Origin: Anniella stebbinsi
Taxonomy: Eukaryota; Chordata; Lepidosauria; Squamata; Anniellidae
DNA: 64,000 bases
Direction: 5' to 3'
Assembly: GCA_029215795.1 (NCBI GenBank)
Contig: JARDYH010000005.1
Location: 15,222,001 to 15,286,000 of the forward strand
The notes below the pieces were generated by a model, which saw only the letters and a list, made by a program, of their open reading frames with translations, was not told the DNA's origin and made no database searches. Made by a program: the position numbers and the translations under genes. Numbering within the stretch: the stretch's first letter is position 1; every line of letters starts with the position of its first letter. Of this stretch, positions 45,001-56,169 are shown in pieces.

Positions 45001-48000
45001 GGGTTTGGCTTTCAGATACTTTGCGGGATTAAGATCGGCTCCTTTAAACCTGCTTTTTTCTGGGCTTTTTTTTTTTACAGGGAAAATAGATAGAGGAATG
45101 TTAGAACATTTACATGTAATGTCCTTCTGTGTGACCCAGGACCAGGAGAGAGAGAAACATGAGATAGGGCCTTCTCTTTGGGAGCACCCCACCTGTGGAA
45201 CCCTCTCTAAAAGGAAGTTAGGCTGGCCACTTCTTTGTTCCGTGAAAAACTGGTGGTTACAACTGTTTTATTCCACAGCTTTTTTAGTAGCTTAGCTCTG
45301 CCGTCTTTTTCTATGATTCACTCTTCCACTTAAGTTGTTTTTGAAGCTTTACATTATAAAAAAATATTAAACATTGCTTTTAAAAAATTATTATTTTTTG
45401 GTTATAAATCACTTGGGGTGTCTTTTTTGGGAAAGGAAATACGGAAAGGAAAATGTACAAACAAACAAACAATCAAACAAACAATGTTTCATTTAGCCTT
45501 CACTACCACCACCACCACCACACACACATATTATTCCAGCCTCTTTTACCTGTTTTGCTTCTTCCTGAATGACAACCAGGTTTGAATTCTGTTCTTCACA
45601 ATGGGCTCTAGCTAAGGGCCAAGACACCTTTTCGATGCTGAAGAGGTAACATCTGCCATCAAAGTATTCCCATTCCCTGCTTCTGGAGCCGCATGGGTAC
45701 ACTGACAAGGAAAGAAAGGGTCATTACAAAACTTGGACATCTGCTTAATACGTTACAACAGAAAGAGGTCCTTGAGTGTCCACTGCAGGTTGGCTGCAGG
45801 AGCCCTCCTTGACTGAGGCTCCTGGTCAACGTTTGCCATATTGGTATGTCTGAAGAGTTGTGGTTGGCCTGCACTGGAAAGGCAAAAAGTGAATGCTTGT
45901 TGTCATGTATGATGAAGTGGTGTTGAGTGGGATTATGCCAGACTCTCACAAATGCTGAGGAGAGAATGAATAGGGGAAGAAGGAGTTACTCTCAAAGCAT
46001 TTGCAGATTGACACCAACTCCCAACAAAGTACTCAATACAATACATTCTCGAGATTAACATTATAAAACTGCTGAGAGAATATTCCAAGTACAGGTGTGA
46101 AAGTCATACGTGCTCCAAACTTGGCCAAACTACAATCTGAGAGGAAATACCCAACAATCCTTCCTGAATAAGAAGATTTGATGCTGGAATTTGATTCTCA
46201 AGACAGGGACTCAGATCATCACTCCAGCTGGAGTTTGACTCTGTTCATTGTCAATCCATCATCTGCTTAGAACTTCCTGCTGCCCTGACATTCCATATTT
46301 GCAATTTCAGGAGGCTTAACTAAAAGACATATAGTAATGAAAGGGTGCAAGAGCACTGCAGTGGTGTAGACCCAGGTTTAGCTTGCATACATGGGTCTGG
46401 AATGAAGATGCTTCAGGATTTTGTTCGGTCTGCATATCAAAGCGAACTGAACTAGAGGGCACCTTCCGAATTAATGTGTGGATCAGAACACAATTAACTT
46501 TCAAACTTTGCACTTCATCAGATTTTTGTGATGCAGTTTTTGCTACAAAAAACAAAATGTAGCACAATGAGTATAAACTTATGTTGTTGACATTCAAAGG
46601 TAAACCATTCAGGGCCTAGCTCACTGCCTTTCCCTATATACACCAAATCAACCTTTGGGATCTTCCGAGGATGCCTACGACCCGCACTGTGTTGTCAGGT
46701 AATGGCACGTAAGCAGGCCTTCTTGAAAGTGGTACCCACCCTCTGGAACATCGGCCCATATGTGGTTCGGGAAGCAGAAACTGAGCTTCAAATGCCTCTT
46801 GAAGATCCATTTGTTCACTCAGGCTTTCTGTAAGTTGTAAACAATCATGACACTGCTCTGTTTTACTGCGTGTGTTGTAATGTTTTTAAAGGTATATTTT
46901 TGTTTTTTACTGTTTTTATATTGGTTTTTATATAAAGGTTCATTTGAGCCCATCTAGAGAAGGTGTGTTGGCTGGGGCAGAACTGGGGTTGGAGGGGCAT
47001 ATCCTGACTCCTCCTCTCTTCTCTCCCACCAGCGCACCCCTTTTCTGACCTCTCCAAGGCTGCTTTGATGACATTGGGAAGCAGCCATCTTTCCATGATG
47101 GCTGCAATGGGGCAGGGGTGGGGGTGAGGGAGAGGGATTGGATACTGGAGTCCCCCTTTTGAGGTCATGACTCATAGCAGTGTTTATAACCCTGGAGAGG
47201 GAACTCTGAAGATCCTCTCCCAAGGTTGCTCTCTAAATAAATAAAAGGCAGATGACCCATTAAAAACATGGACATGACATTAGAACATATTAATAAACTG
47301 GTCCATAGTATGGACATGAAAATAAGCTGGTGGCTTACTATTCCCACACATTGACTACATATTCCATTTCAAATTGCATTAATAAAAGTTGAAAAAATGC
47401 TTTATTTAAAATAAACAAATCAAGAACTGAACTTTTTTTTAAAAAACCCAGAACCACGATTTCTGTGCTTCAGAATCACAGCATATGCACATTTCTGAGT
47501 ATTAGGCAGCATTATTTGAAGTCCTGCCAGCTTCACCGACCCACAGTGATTAATTCCTTAGAACTGAGGTGTGTGGGGTTCCAGCCTGCCTGGAAGTTGC
47601 AGCCTTTGGTGGGGGACAGTTGCTTTCTAAACCCAGGCATGGGAGGACTGGTACTTGCCTTGAAACGGGCCAGTTTGGCCCATCCCTGCTCTGGAGAGAG
47701 AACTCTAGGGAGATCCATCTTGAATCTAGTACTACTTTTCTGCCCAGATAAATGGTCCAAAAGCTCCAGTCCATTGAGGAGAGATACTTACAATCTTGGG
47801 TTTCTTGAAGCTTTTTATACACCTTAGTCACTTCTGCTGGAAGGTTTGCTCCTTAAAGTGTAAGAGAAAATACAAACACATGCACACATAATATCAGAGG
47901 TTCAGAAGTGAGGAAAAGGCCATAGAGAAGTTCAAAGGAGGTCTCTTCTCTCAGTCCATATAAACTATTTGGGGAATAGGGATGGATGGGGCATGTAGAA

Positions 48001-49852
48001 GGGTCTGATTTGGCCCATGGGTCTGAAGTTCCCTGCTCTAGTCTGTAGTGCTGTACATAAAAGTGCATGAACATTCATGCGGCACTTTAAAATATCCTGA
48101 ATTTCAGGCTCAATATATATTTAGATTCTAGATTAGGCACAGGGAACCTGTGGTCCTCCACCTGTTGCTGAACTGTATTGTGTGCATGTTGTATGTTTTT
48201 GCTGTTTTAATTTTTTGTATATTGTTTTTAATTGTTTTAATCCTATGTAAACCACCCAGAGAGCTTCGGCAATGGGGCTGTATACAAATGTAATAAACAA
48301 ATGTAATAAACAAATGTAATAAATAATAAATAAATTACCACTGGCTGGGGATGATGGGAGTTGGAGTCCAACAACATCTGAAGGGTCAAACGCCTTCCCA
48401 CCACACCATGGTTTAAGATAGATACAGCATCTCTGAGATCCTGTATTGAATGATTTGGGCAGGCAGGTTGGGGGACATCTTTGCTCCCATCATGTCACTG
48501 TTTCCATGGGTGTGGGCCACCTTCTCCCAGGGTCTGGGTCTGTTGTGTTTGTTACAATAACTACTTTGTTCAGATATGCATGTTCCTTGTCCAACCTGAA
48601 TTCTCGCTCATTGTAGAAATAAACCCTGACAATCTTCAGAAGAGCCGTGTGGTTTTGGAGTTCCCACTGGTAGCCAAAAAAAGTTGCCTTCAACCACAAC
48701 CACTTCCCCCTGGCTGGGGAAAGCTGGACTACTGCCAGATGCTAGCTCAGCTAGAACTGGGCATTGGCTTTGGTTCTGCTGCCCTCCACTGGAGTGAAAT
48801 GTCCTATAGGCATTGATCCTTTTCACCATTAAGATGGTTAGAAATGCCTTTTTGTAGGCTGACCATATGAAAAGGAGGACAGGGCTCCTGTAACTTTAAC
48901 AGTTGTAGAGAAAAGGGAATTTCAGCCCGTGTCATTGGTATGCAATTAGTTCTTGGTGAAATTCCCTTTTCATCACAACAGTTAAAGTTGCAGGGGCCCT
49001 GCCTTCTTTTGTATCTGGTCACTCTAGTATAGTGCCTGCAACTTTAATTGTTGTGATGAAGAGGGAATTTCACCAGGAACTAATTGCATACCAATGACAC
49101 TGGCTGAAATTCCCTTTTCTCTAGAACTGTTAAAGTTACAGGGGCCCTGACCTGGATTTTATCTGGTCAGCCTACTTTTTGCCCCAGATAGGAACACAGG
49201 AAGCTGCAGTATACTGAACCAGCTTAGTGTGTTTCCCACAGACTCTTCAGGGTTGCAGACAGAGAAAATTTCCTAGCTCTACCTGGAGATGTCATCAGTG
49301 AAATGTGGGACCTTCTACATGTAAAACATGGCATATGCCACTGCTATTTACCATGAAGACATGATATTGAGGGAATCATTGCTTAGTAGTAGAGCACATT
49401 CCATACATGCATTCTAATTTCTTTCTTTTTTAAATGTGTTTGTGTGTGTGTGTAGGGAATCCGAAGTAGCAGGGCTGGGAAACAACTCTGAGACTATGCA
49501 GAATGCCACAGTCCTGGGCTGGATGACCCAATGGACTGGCTCAATATGAGGTAGTTGTTCTTTCTTGCACCCTTGGCACCATGTCTGACTAGCTCTCGTG
49601 GAGATGGATTTGGGTCCTGGCTCAGCTTTGGAGATCCCAAGATTTTTGGCAGCCTTGATGATGTTAATAAGAGTGGAAACTATCCCTCCAATATCTTGTC
49701 TCGAGGCTAGTGAAGCATTTCAGATGGCAAAGTAATTTAATTACCCATGGCCAGCACAATTCCAAACAATATGAGGCTCAGCAGGTAAGAGAATGCCAGC
49801 AGCAGATAAACCACGAAGGAAGATTTCCATTTCCACTGGGGGATGGGACTGT
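41918..49852 (-). CDS. C-type lectin receptor gene B, partial (five exons)
   Basis: Minus-strand paralogue of gene A. Coding exons in transcript order: 49852-49745 (membrane), 47851-47792 (stalk), 45701-45550, 44263-44151 and 42053-41918 (lectin domain). Sizes 108, 60, 152, 113 and 136 bp equal those of gene A; splice borders and phases are kept and no stop or frameshift appears. No counterpart of gene A's first coding exon was found upstream, because unit similarity ends at 50308. Either another first exon is used or the gene has lost its start. The sugar site reads EPN with WVD in place of WND, so one calcium ligand is replaced. The fold cysteines remain. Confidence 0.8.
42252..42688. repeat. 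GC-rich repeat with inverted and direct blocks
   Basis: A CpG-dense block present in unit B and absent from A. The segment GCGGAAGAGGCAGGGGAGGG, followed by CCGGATCCGGAAGTGACGTA, occurs at 42261 and again 176 bp later. Inverted copies of GGCCTTACGAGC lie between. The right end reads CTGGTCACCCTA, a MITE-type terminus, so the block is probably a transposon rather than a promoter island. It replaces most of the LINE seen at 9129-9410 in unit A. Confidence 0.7.
42690..43085 (+). mobile_element. Deleted CR1/L2-type LINE 3' end in unit B
   Basis: Equivalent of 9411-9815 in unit A, with the same GGGCAGTATAAAAATGTAAT tail. The upstream half is missing and is replaced by the GC-rich block. Confidence 0.8.
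43148..43510. mobile_element. TIR element, 'CTCTACAAG' family, copy 1 in unit B
   Basis: Starts GGCTGCCTCTACAAGAG and ends CCTTGTAGAGGGGACC. The interior is dense in GCGCATAATCG and GCGCATTAA motifs. The matching place in unit A (near 9890) is uninterrupted, so this is a B-specific insertion. Confidence 0.8.
43730..44077. mobile_element. TIR element, 'CTCTACAAG' family, copy 2 in unit B
   Basis: Inverted relative of the element at 43148, ending CTCTTGTAGAGGCAGCC. Unit A has uninterrupted GGAGACTTGGATTAG at this place. The two copies form a long inverted repeat with a spacer of about 220 bp. Confidence 0.8.
44151..44263 (-). CDS. Lectin gene B middle CTLD exon
   Basis: A 113-bp exon encoding NFILSRTRGEAYWIGL, then [20 protein letters not shown] and FK. 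It differs from copy C by one residue (Leu for Gln) and one silent change. Confidence 0.93.
45550..45701 (-). CDS. Lectin gene B first CTLD exon
   Basis: A 152-bp exon with [12 protein letters not shown] and ARAHCEEQ. Replacements against A cluster in the middle and end of the exon (FSIEKVSWPLARAHC, QNSNL). Cysteines are conserved. Confidence 0.92.
47792..47851 (-). CDS. Lectin gene B stalk exon
   Basis: A 60-bp exon with the same protein as gene A ([19 protein letters not shown]), the same CTTTAAG acceptor and a GTAAGT donor. Confidence 0.85.
48170..48336 (+). mobile_element. CR1/L2-type LINE tail in unit B
   Basis: Carries TGTAAACCACCCAGAGAGCT and a run of AAATGTAATAAAC. The equivalent place in unit A (near 23405) is uninterrupted. 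Confidence 0.85.
48855..49174. mobile_element. hAT-type MITE, 320 bp, unit B
   Basis: Starts TAGGCTGACCATATG and ends GGTCAGCCTA. The flanking CTTTTTG is repeated. Unit A is uninterrupted at the matching site near 23955. Confidence 0.88.
49745..49852 (-). CDS. Lectin gene B transmembrane exon
   Basis: Same borders and length as in gene A. The product begins [13 protein letters not shown] and continues into the hydrophobic anchor. It differs from A by Ser to Pro and Leu to Phe. It needs an upstream exon that supplies the first base of its first codon. Confidence 0.87.
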
Positions 49853-49951
49853 CTTTCAAAAGAGAGGAAAAACAGAAAGTATAATCTTGCATCAAAAGCC
49901 AATGAACCCAGCAAGGCCATCGCATGCATAGCACTTAATATCACCTCATGG

Positions 49952-50256
49952 TAGACTGACCAGATAAAATCCAGGTCAGGGCTCATGTAACTTTAACAGT
50001 TGTAGAGAAATCGGAATTTCAGCCAGTGTCATTTGTATGCAATTAGTTCCTGGTGCAATTCCCTCTTCATCACAACAGTTAAAGGTGCTGGCACTATACT
50101 AGAGTGACCATATACAAAAGAAGGCAGCCCCCCTGCAACTTTAACAGTTGTGATGAAGAGGGAATTTCACCAGGAACTAATTGCATACAAATGACACTGG
50201 CTGAAATTCCCTTTTCTCTACATGAGCCCTGACCTGGATTTTATCTGGTCACCCTA
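49952..50256. mobile_element. hAT-type MITE, unit B
   Basis: Starts TAGACTGACCAGATAAAATC and ends CTGGTCACCCTA. The flanks CCTCATGG and TCTCATGG are an 8-bp duplication with one change. Unit A has the single sequence CACCTCATGG near 24710. Confidence 0.88.
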
Positions 50257-50590
50257 TCTCATGGTAGCTGCTCCTATGTAGAGAGGATGTGCAACAGCTC
50301 CCCATACAAGCCGGGCCATTGCCCCCCCCTCAGGCAAATATGGAAATATGATACAGCCATGATATAGCAGAACTCTATGAGCATCAGATAGAGACAGAAA
50401 CATGCACAATTTACCCACAGCCATTTCTTCTAGCGAAGGCTGGACCTAGGATCAATAGGACTCTGGACAAGGAGTGCCTTTGGTGCCCACCATCCTGGTC
50501 AGCTTTGCAGGGCCACCTAGAGGGTTCATGGGGCCAGATGCAGGTGTGATGTTGGGGACTGTGCTTCTGCCCCCTACAAGGATCCATGTG

Positions 50591-50910
50591 TAGGCTGACC
50601 ACATGAAAAGGAGGACAGGGCTCATGCAACTTTAACAGTTGTAGAGAAAAGGGATTTTCAGCCAATGTAATTTGTATGCAATTAATCCCTGGCGAAATTC
50701 CCTCTTCATCACAAAAGTTAAAGTTGCAGGCACTATACTAGAGTGACCATATACAAAAGAAGGCAGGGCCCCTGCAACTTTAACTGTTGTGATGAAGAGG
50801 GAATTTCACCAGGAACTAATTGCATACAAATGACACTGGCTGAAATTCCCTTTTCTCTACAACTGTTAAAGTTACATGAGCCCTGTCCTCTTTTTCATAT
50901 GGTCAGCCTA
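50591..50910. mobile_element. hAT-type MITE, 320 bp
   Basis: Starts TAGGCTGACCACATG and ends ATGGTCAGCCTA, with flanks TCCATGTG and CCCATGTG. The interior is two-fold symmetric, as in 8617-8936. Confidence 0.87.
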
Positions 50911-51886
50911 CCCATGTGTATGCATACAAAGCTCAGGGCCACGTATGTGAATGCATGGACTGCATCTGAGACTTCTCGGCTGCAGCTCCTCCTTGCCCTA
51001 GGATCTAGCAGAATGATAGATATGCTTCATTTTTTTCTTACATGAGGATAAAGGAACAGGGATGGGTTTGTGTTTTTCTTGAGTGCCTCCTCCAATTTAC
51101 AATAGGCTTCTGGCAGGGCTTCTTTCTGTTTCCTGAGGCGCAGTCTCACAGGTCTTCTGGTTGTGGGCTGCTCCTGGCTTTCTCCTCTACTTATTCATAA
51201 ATCATCCCTCCTTCAAGGCCTGGCCTCACACCACTCCAGCAGCTTTTTCCAGTTGTAGCTGCCACATAAGATTTTTTTTCTAGTGGCACCTTGCCTGGAA
51301 ATCTTAGGTGGCACTCACTCACTCACTCACCCCTTGAACTCCTTCCTTGGTGGGCTTCAGACTTGGAGTTCTTTCTGGAACAGGAACAGGCTACAAACTC
51401 TGTACCTAGAGCTCCTTGGTCAGGGCCAATCATAAGCCTGCCTTTCCAATCATATCTCTATTGCTGCCCAGACATAAAGAAAGATTTTACCTTACTGTGC
51501 TGGGTTTAGACTTCCCTGCAGTTGGGCTAAACAGACCATTCCCTTCCAGCCTCCCAAGGATACCATTCACAGCCAGCTTAAGCCTCAAAGTACGCCTATT
51601 CTGTTTCATAAACAACTATGTGAAATATTTATTTCATCATGTCTGGAGAAAGGCCCCATTGATGGGGTTCACATGACACAACAACATATCATGGGTAACA
51701 AGCCACAATGGGCTGATGTGTCATTCAAATCCAGACTGCTTATTGGAGCGAAGCTTAGTTTTGGGCAACAAGCCACACTGAACAACCATGTCTTGTTTTA
51801 GGCATCGTTCTACCTATGATGGGACGGTGTGTTATCCAAACCTAGCTGAGCCAACCAATCGTGGATTGCGGTGATCAGATACAGAG
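50911..51886. other. Non-coding stretch between units
   Basis: No exon of gene B and no clear transposon was found. Inverted 'caagccacaatggg' and 'caagccacactgaac' motifs near 51700-51790 hint at a degraded repeat. Confidence 0.4.
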
Positions 51887-52873
51887 TAGGACTGTGCATC
51901 GCCTTGGATCCAAATCCCAAATCTGAGGCAAATTGGGGTGATTTGGAGGGCCTCGAAACAGATCTGAAGCAAATCGAAACTGGTCCAAAGCGAATTGGCA
52001 TGGTTCAAATCGATTTTGATTGATTTGGATAGATTTGTGCCTTTTGTCAAGTGCAGATAGCCTGTCTGTGCTTGCAACTTTTTTTTTTGTTAGATTAGGG
52101 AGGGAAGGAGGAGTTTGGTGGGGGAAATTGGCTGTTATGTGACAGCTTCATTCCCCAGTCCTCCTGAGGTCTCCCAATTCTCTCCAGCAGCCTCCAATCA
52201 CAATGGTGGAGGAGAGCTTAAGGAGAATCAGGAGATCGGGCTTCCTTCGTCCTTGCTCATTGTAGGTTAGACTTGGCAGGAGTAGGGTCTTTTGGGCTGG
52301 CTAGCTTAGGTTTCTTTTTGGTGTGTGTATTGGGGCATTGGTACTTGGATCTTTCTTGAGCCTCCCCCATTCTCTCACTGTGATCTCTAGCCTCTATTTC
52401 TCTTTCTGCTTGTCTTTTTTTAAAAATACAAAATTTATATGCATACAAAAAATCTTCTAGTTGTTAGCCTTCTGTGTGTTCCTTTAGTGTGTTTGTTCCA
52501 ATCCTTCCCCTCTTCCTTCCCCTTTCTCCATTTTCCCCAGAAAAAAGCAAATTTTACCAGTTGATTGCACCAATACCACTGCACCAATCTGTCTGAAATA
52601 TGGAAGAGATGAGAACCTCCACAATGTCTGTCAGGTTTACAAATTTTATGTTTGTATTATGAAAAATGAAAAAGTTATAGGTGTTTCTTTTTCCCCCAAT
52701 GCAAGTCTATGGGAAAATGAGAACTCCGAATAATTCAGAAAGCTGAATCTCGATTCAAATTTGGATCTGAAGTAATGCAGACCAGCTCCAAATCAGTCCA
52801 AAGTGAAACAGGCTGAATTCAGAAGGTCCAAATCATGTTCCAAAGTGAAACGTCGGGTCCATGCACAGCCCTA
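51887..52873. mobile_element. Diverged hAT-type element, 987 bp
   Basis: Starts TAGGACTGTGCATCG and ends CATGCACAGCCCTA. The flanks ATACAGAG and GTACAGAG are an 8-bp duplication with one change. Subterminal AAATC and GATTTG clusters replace the GATCC clusters of its relatives, and the AAAAGTTATAGGTGTTTCTT interior motif is shared with 19831-21655. Confidence 0.82.
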
Positions 52874-53258
52874 GTACAGAGCCACTCAGCAAGAGTGGCA
52901 AAAACTCTTGCTGCTCTTCCCAATCGCACACACTCATGGGGCCTCAAGCCTCCATTGCCAGTGATACTTCCTCCAACGATGCCAGGATGGCGCTTTGGAG
53001 GGCCTGCCACCTGTTCACCATCTACATATTTTTAATCATCATTCATCCCCAGGAATGTGCTTCGAATTATTTGTTTTTGTCAGTCTTGTTGAAGTGTACA
53101 ACTGCACACTTGTTGCCTCCCTCAGTTCAGCTTGGCATCCCCCCTCAGCTGGGTGCCCCAGGCGACCACCCAGGCTGCCCACTCTGAAAGCCAACCCTGC
53201 TTATAGCTTGCATTCAAACACTAAAGTCAGCAAAATTCATATATTTTGTCTCAGAAAT
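52874..53258. other. Unassigned spacer
   Basis: Nothing beyond short open frames without family motifs was seen. Confidence 0.35.
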
Positions 53259-55205
53259 TAGGGGTGTGCACGGACCCCCCGGATTGGATCGGGACCTGGA
53301 TCGGGACCTCCAATTTTGTCCCGGACCGGTTCGGACAAAATCGGAGGCCCCCCGGACCGGATCGAGTCCGATCCCGACCCAAAAATCGTACATTTTTGGA
53401 TCGGCCGCCATTTTTTTCCCCATAGACTTGCATTGCAATGCAAGTCTATGAGGAAAAAATGGCAGCGGGTGGGTAAGGGGGGGCCTAACTCCCTCCCCCC
53501 CCCGGGGCCGTCCGCTGTGGACGGCCCCGGCAGGTAAACCCCCTCCCCTGCGCTCCCTACCCCCCCTGGGGCCGCCCGCTTCCATCCGCTGGCGCCCGCG
53601 GGCGCCAGCGGATAGAAGCGGACGGCTCCGGGGGGGGGGATAAGCCCCCTTCCCCGCCACTGCTTACCTTCTCGGCCCGTCCGGCGCCGGCGGCTACTAC
53701 CAGCGGGCTCCGCGGCCTACTCTCGAGTAGCGCGCCGGGTGATGACATCACCCGGCGCGCCACCCTGGAGCAGGCCGCGGAGCCTGCTGGTAGTAGTAGG
53801 CGCCGGCGCCGGACGGGAGCCGCCGGGCCGGGCAGGTAAGGGCCCCCCTCCCCCCTCCCCCCTCCGCGCGCCCCCTCCTCCCCTCCACGCACCCCCTCCT
53901 TACCTTCCCGGCCCGGCGGCTCCCGTCCGGCGCCGGCGCCTACTACTTCCAGCAGGCTCCGCGGCCTGCTCTAGAGTAGCGCGCCGGGTGATGACATCAC
54001 CCGGCGCGCCACCCTAGAGCAGGCCGCGGAGCCTGCTGGGAGTAGTAGGTGCCGGCGCCGGACGGGAGCCGCCGGGCCGGGCAGGTAAGGGCCCCCCTCC
54101 CCCCTCCCCCCTCCGCGTGCCCCCTCCTCCCCTCCACGCACCCCCTCCTTACCTTCCCGGCCCGGCGGCTCCCGTCTGGCGCCGGCGCCTACTACTTCCA
54201 GCAGGCTCCGCGGCCTGCTCTAGAGTAGCGCGCCGGGTGATGACATCACCCGGCGCGCCACCCTAGAGCAGGCCGCGGAGCCTGCTGGGAGTAGTAGGCG
54301 CCGGCGCCGGACGGGAGCCGCCGGGCCGGGCAGGTAAGGGCCCCCCTCCCCCCTCCCCCCTCCGCGCGCCCCCTCCTCCCCTCCACGCACCCCCTCCTTA
54401 CCTTCCCGGCCCGGCGGCTACCGTCCGGCGCCGGCGCCTACTACTTCCAGCAGGCTCCGCGGCCTGCTCTAGAGTAGCGCGCCGGGTGATGACATCACCC
54501 GGCGTGCCACCCTAGAGCAGGCCGCGGAGCCTGCTGGGAGTAGTAGGCGCCGGCGCCGGACGGGAGCCGCCGGGCCGGGCAGGTAAGGGCCCCCCTCCCC
54601 CCTCCCCACTCCGCGCGCCCCCTCCTCCCCTCCACGCACCCCCTCCTTACCTTCCCGGCCCGGCGGCTCCCGTCCGGCGCCGGCGCCTACTACTTCCAGC
54701 AGGCTCCGCGGCCTGCTCTAGAGTAGCGCGCCGGGTGATGACATCACCCGGCGCGCCACCCTAGAGCAGGCCGCGGAGCCTGCTGGGAGTAGTAGGCGCC
54801 GGCGCCGGACGGGAGCCGCCGGGCCGGGCAGGTAAGGGCCCCCCTCCCCCCTCCCCCCTCCGCGCGCCCCCTCCTCCCCTCCACGCACCCCCTCCTTACC
54901 TTCCCGGCCCGGTGGCTCCCGGCCGGCGCCGGCGCCTACTACTACCAGCAGGCTCCGCGGCCTGCTCTAGAGTAGCGCGCCGGGTGATGACATCACCCGG
55001 CGCGCCACCCTAGAGCAGGCCGCAGAGCCTGCTAGTAGTAGTAGGCGCCGGCGCCGGACGGGAGCCACCGGGCCGAGAAGGTAAGTGCCCCCCTCCTCCC
55101 CCCCCGCTGTCCACTTTCATCGGCGGGCGCCCGCTGGCGCCCGCCAATGAAAGCGGCGGTGGGCGCCAGTGGGCGCCCGCCGATCCGCCGATCCGCCGAA
55201 CCGGG
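53259..55205. mobile_element. GC-rich hAT-type element, truncated at right
   Basis: The left end TAGGGGTGTGCACGG and the following GC-rich blocks match 10378-11480 in inverted orientation. The right end stops at 'ccgaaccggg', before the expected inverted terminus, and joins a gypsy fragment directly. No 8-bp duplication was found. Most of the interior is the tandem array described separately. Confidence 0.85.
53831..55080. repeat. 249-bp tandem array inside transposon
   Basis: The GGCAGGTAAGGGCCCCCCTC boundary recurs at 53831, 54080, 54329, 54578 and 54827, and a variant ends the array near 55076: five units of exactly 249 bp. Each unit holds an inverted repeat centred on TGATGACATCACCCGG, with arms CGCGGCCTGCTCTAGAGTAG and its complement. 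Units differ by only a few bases, which indicates recent amplification or homogenisation. Confidence 0.95.
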
Positions 55206-55526
55206 AATAAATCTTACTAAACTCAGTGCTGTTAAGCACCCAATTGCCTACTTGAGCAGAAAGCTTCTGCCAAGAGAAAGGAACTTGTCAACCATCCAGA
55301 AAGAGTGTTTAGCAATTGTGTGGGCACTAGATAAGCTTAAGCCCTATGTGTTTGGATAGAACTTTACTCTGTGGACAGATCATCATGCCTTACAATGGTT
55401 CCAAACCATGCAGAATATCAACTCCAAGCTCCAGAGATGGTCTTGGAAATTGCAAGAATTGCAGATAGACATTAAACATGTGCCTGGGAGAGAGAACGTA
55501 ATTGCAGATGCGCTCTCTATAAAATG
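55206..55526 (+). pseudogene. Ty3/gypsy RNase H fragment
   Basis: Two in-frame pieces separated by a stop at about 55357 give HPIAYLSRKLLPRERN, TIQKECLAIVWAL, FTLWTDHHALQWF and HVPGRENVIADALS. This is the classic RNase H-like pattern of Ty3/gypsy polyproteins. The catalytic Glu (KECLAIV) and Asp (TDHHAL) are visible. There is no upstream reverse transcriptase. Confidence 0.9.
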
Positions 55527-55940
55527 ATCATTGTTAGTGCTTCAGTTAATGTTAAACGTTTCACAATTCTCTTCTGTAAAAACAAAATTGTTCCACAGTT
55601 GGGGAAGGGGGGAATATGTGAAGGTTTGAGGTCTACACAAGACTGTTTGTCATTAAAGCATAAAAAACCTAGAAATCCGTTTGGGGAGGGGGATGGAATG
55701 AGTTTCTGTGTGCAGGAAGAAAAAGAGCGGGGAGTTTAACTGTTGAAAAGAGCGGGAAGTTTAAAAGGTGAAAAAGAGCGGGAAATCTCTGAGTTTAAAA
55801 AGAGCGGGAAAACTAACCTATAAAAGAGGAGTGGCTACCGAGGCTCAGACAGACAGAGAGGGCCAGAGACAGAGGAGGAGTGGCCACAGAGACACTGGGA
55901 GACAGAGAGGAGATTTGCTGTAGAGGCTCGGAGAGACAGA

Positions 55941-56169
55941 GGCTGAATTCGGACAACACAATAAGCAACTGGGGGAGCGGAAACAATCGTCAGTAGTATT
56001 GACTATCGTGTCGTCCGAATGTTGCCATAGTCTACTCAGCGCTGATCCTAAGCCGCCACACCACAGTTGATTATTTATTACCATGTTATGTGGGGAGTAC
56101 CCCCTAGATGAACAACTGTAAAGTTGATTATTACCCCACCATTGACTACTGTGTTGTCCGAATTCAGCC
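55941..56169. mobile_element. Harbinger-type MITE in gypsy LTR
   Basis: Starts GGCTGAATTCGGACAACACA and ends TGTTGTCCGAATTCAGCC. The 3-bp flanks do not match clearly (AGA and AAC). It lies inside the LTR, so it is younger than the gypsy insertion. Confidence 0.8.

Larger units (their letters stand above)
38821..50308. repeat. Segmental duplication unit B (C-type lectin gene B)
   Basis: Collinear with unit A (3734-24743) from CTTGGGCCCTCATTT to CAACAGCTCCCCATAC. It lacks the L1 fragment shared by A and C, and most insertions present in A. It carries its own insertions at 42252, 43148, 43730, 48855 and 49952. Confidence 0.88.

Noticed and set aside
53831..55080. A CRISPR-like array
   Set aside because: The units are 249 bp, contiguous and without unique spacers, and the context is a eukaryotic transposon.
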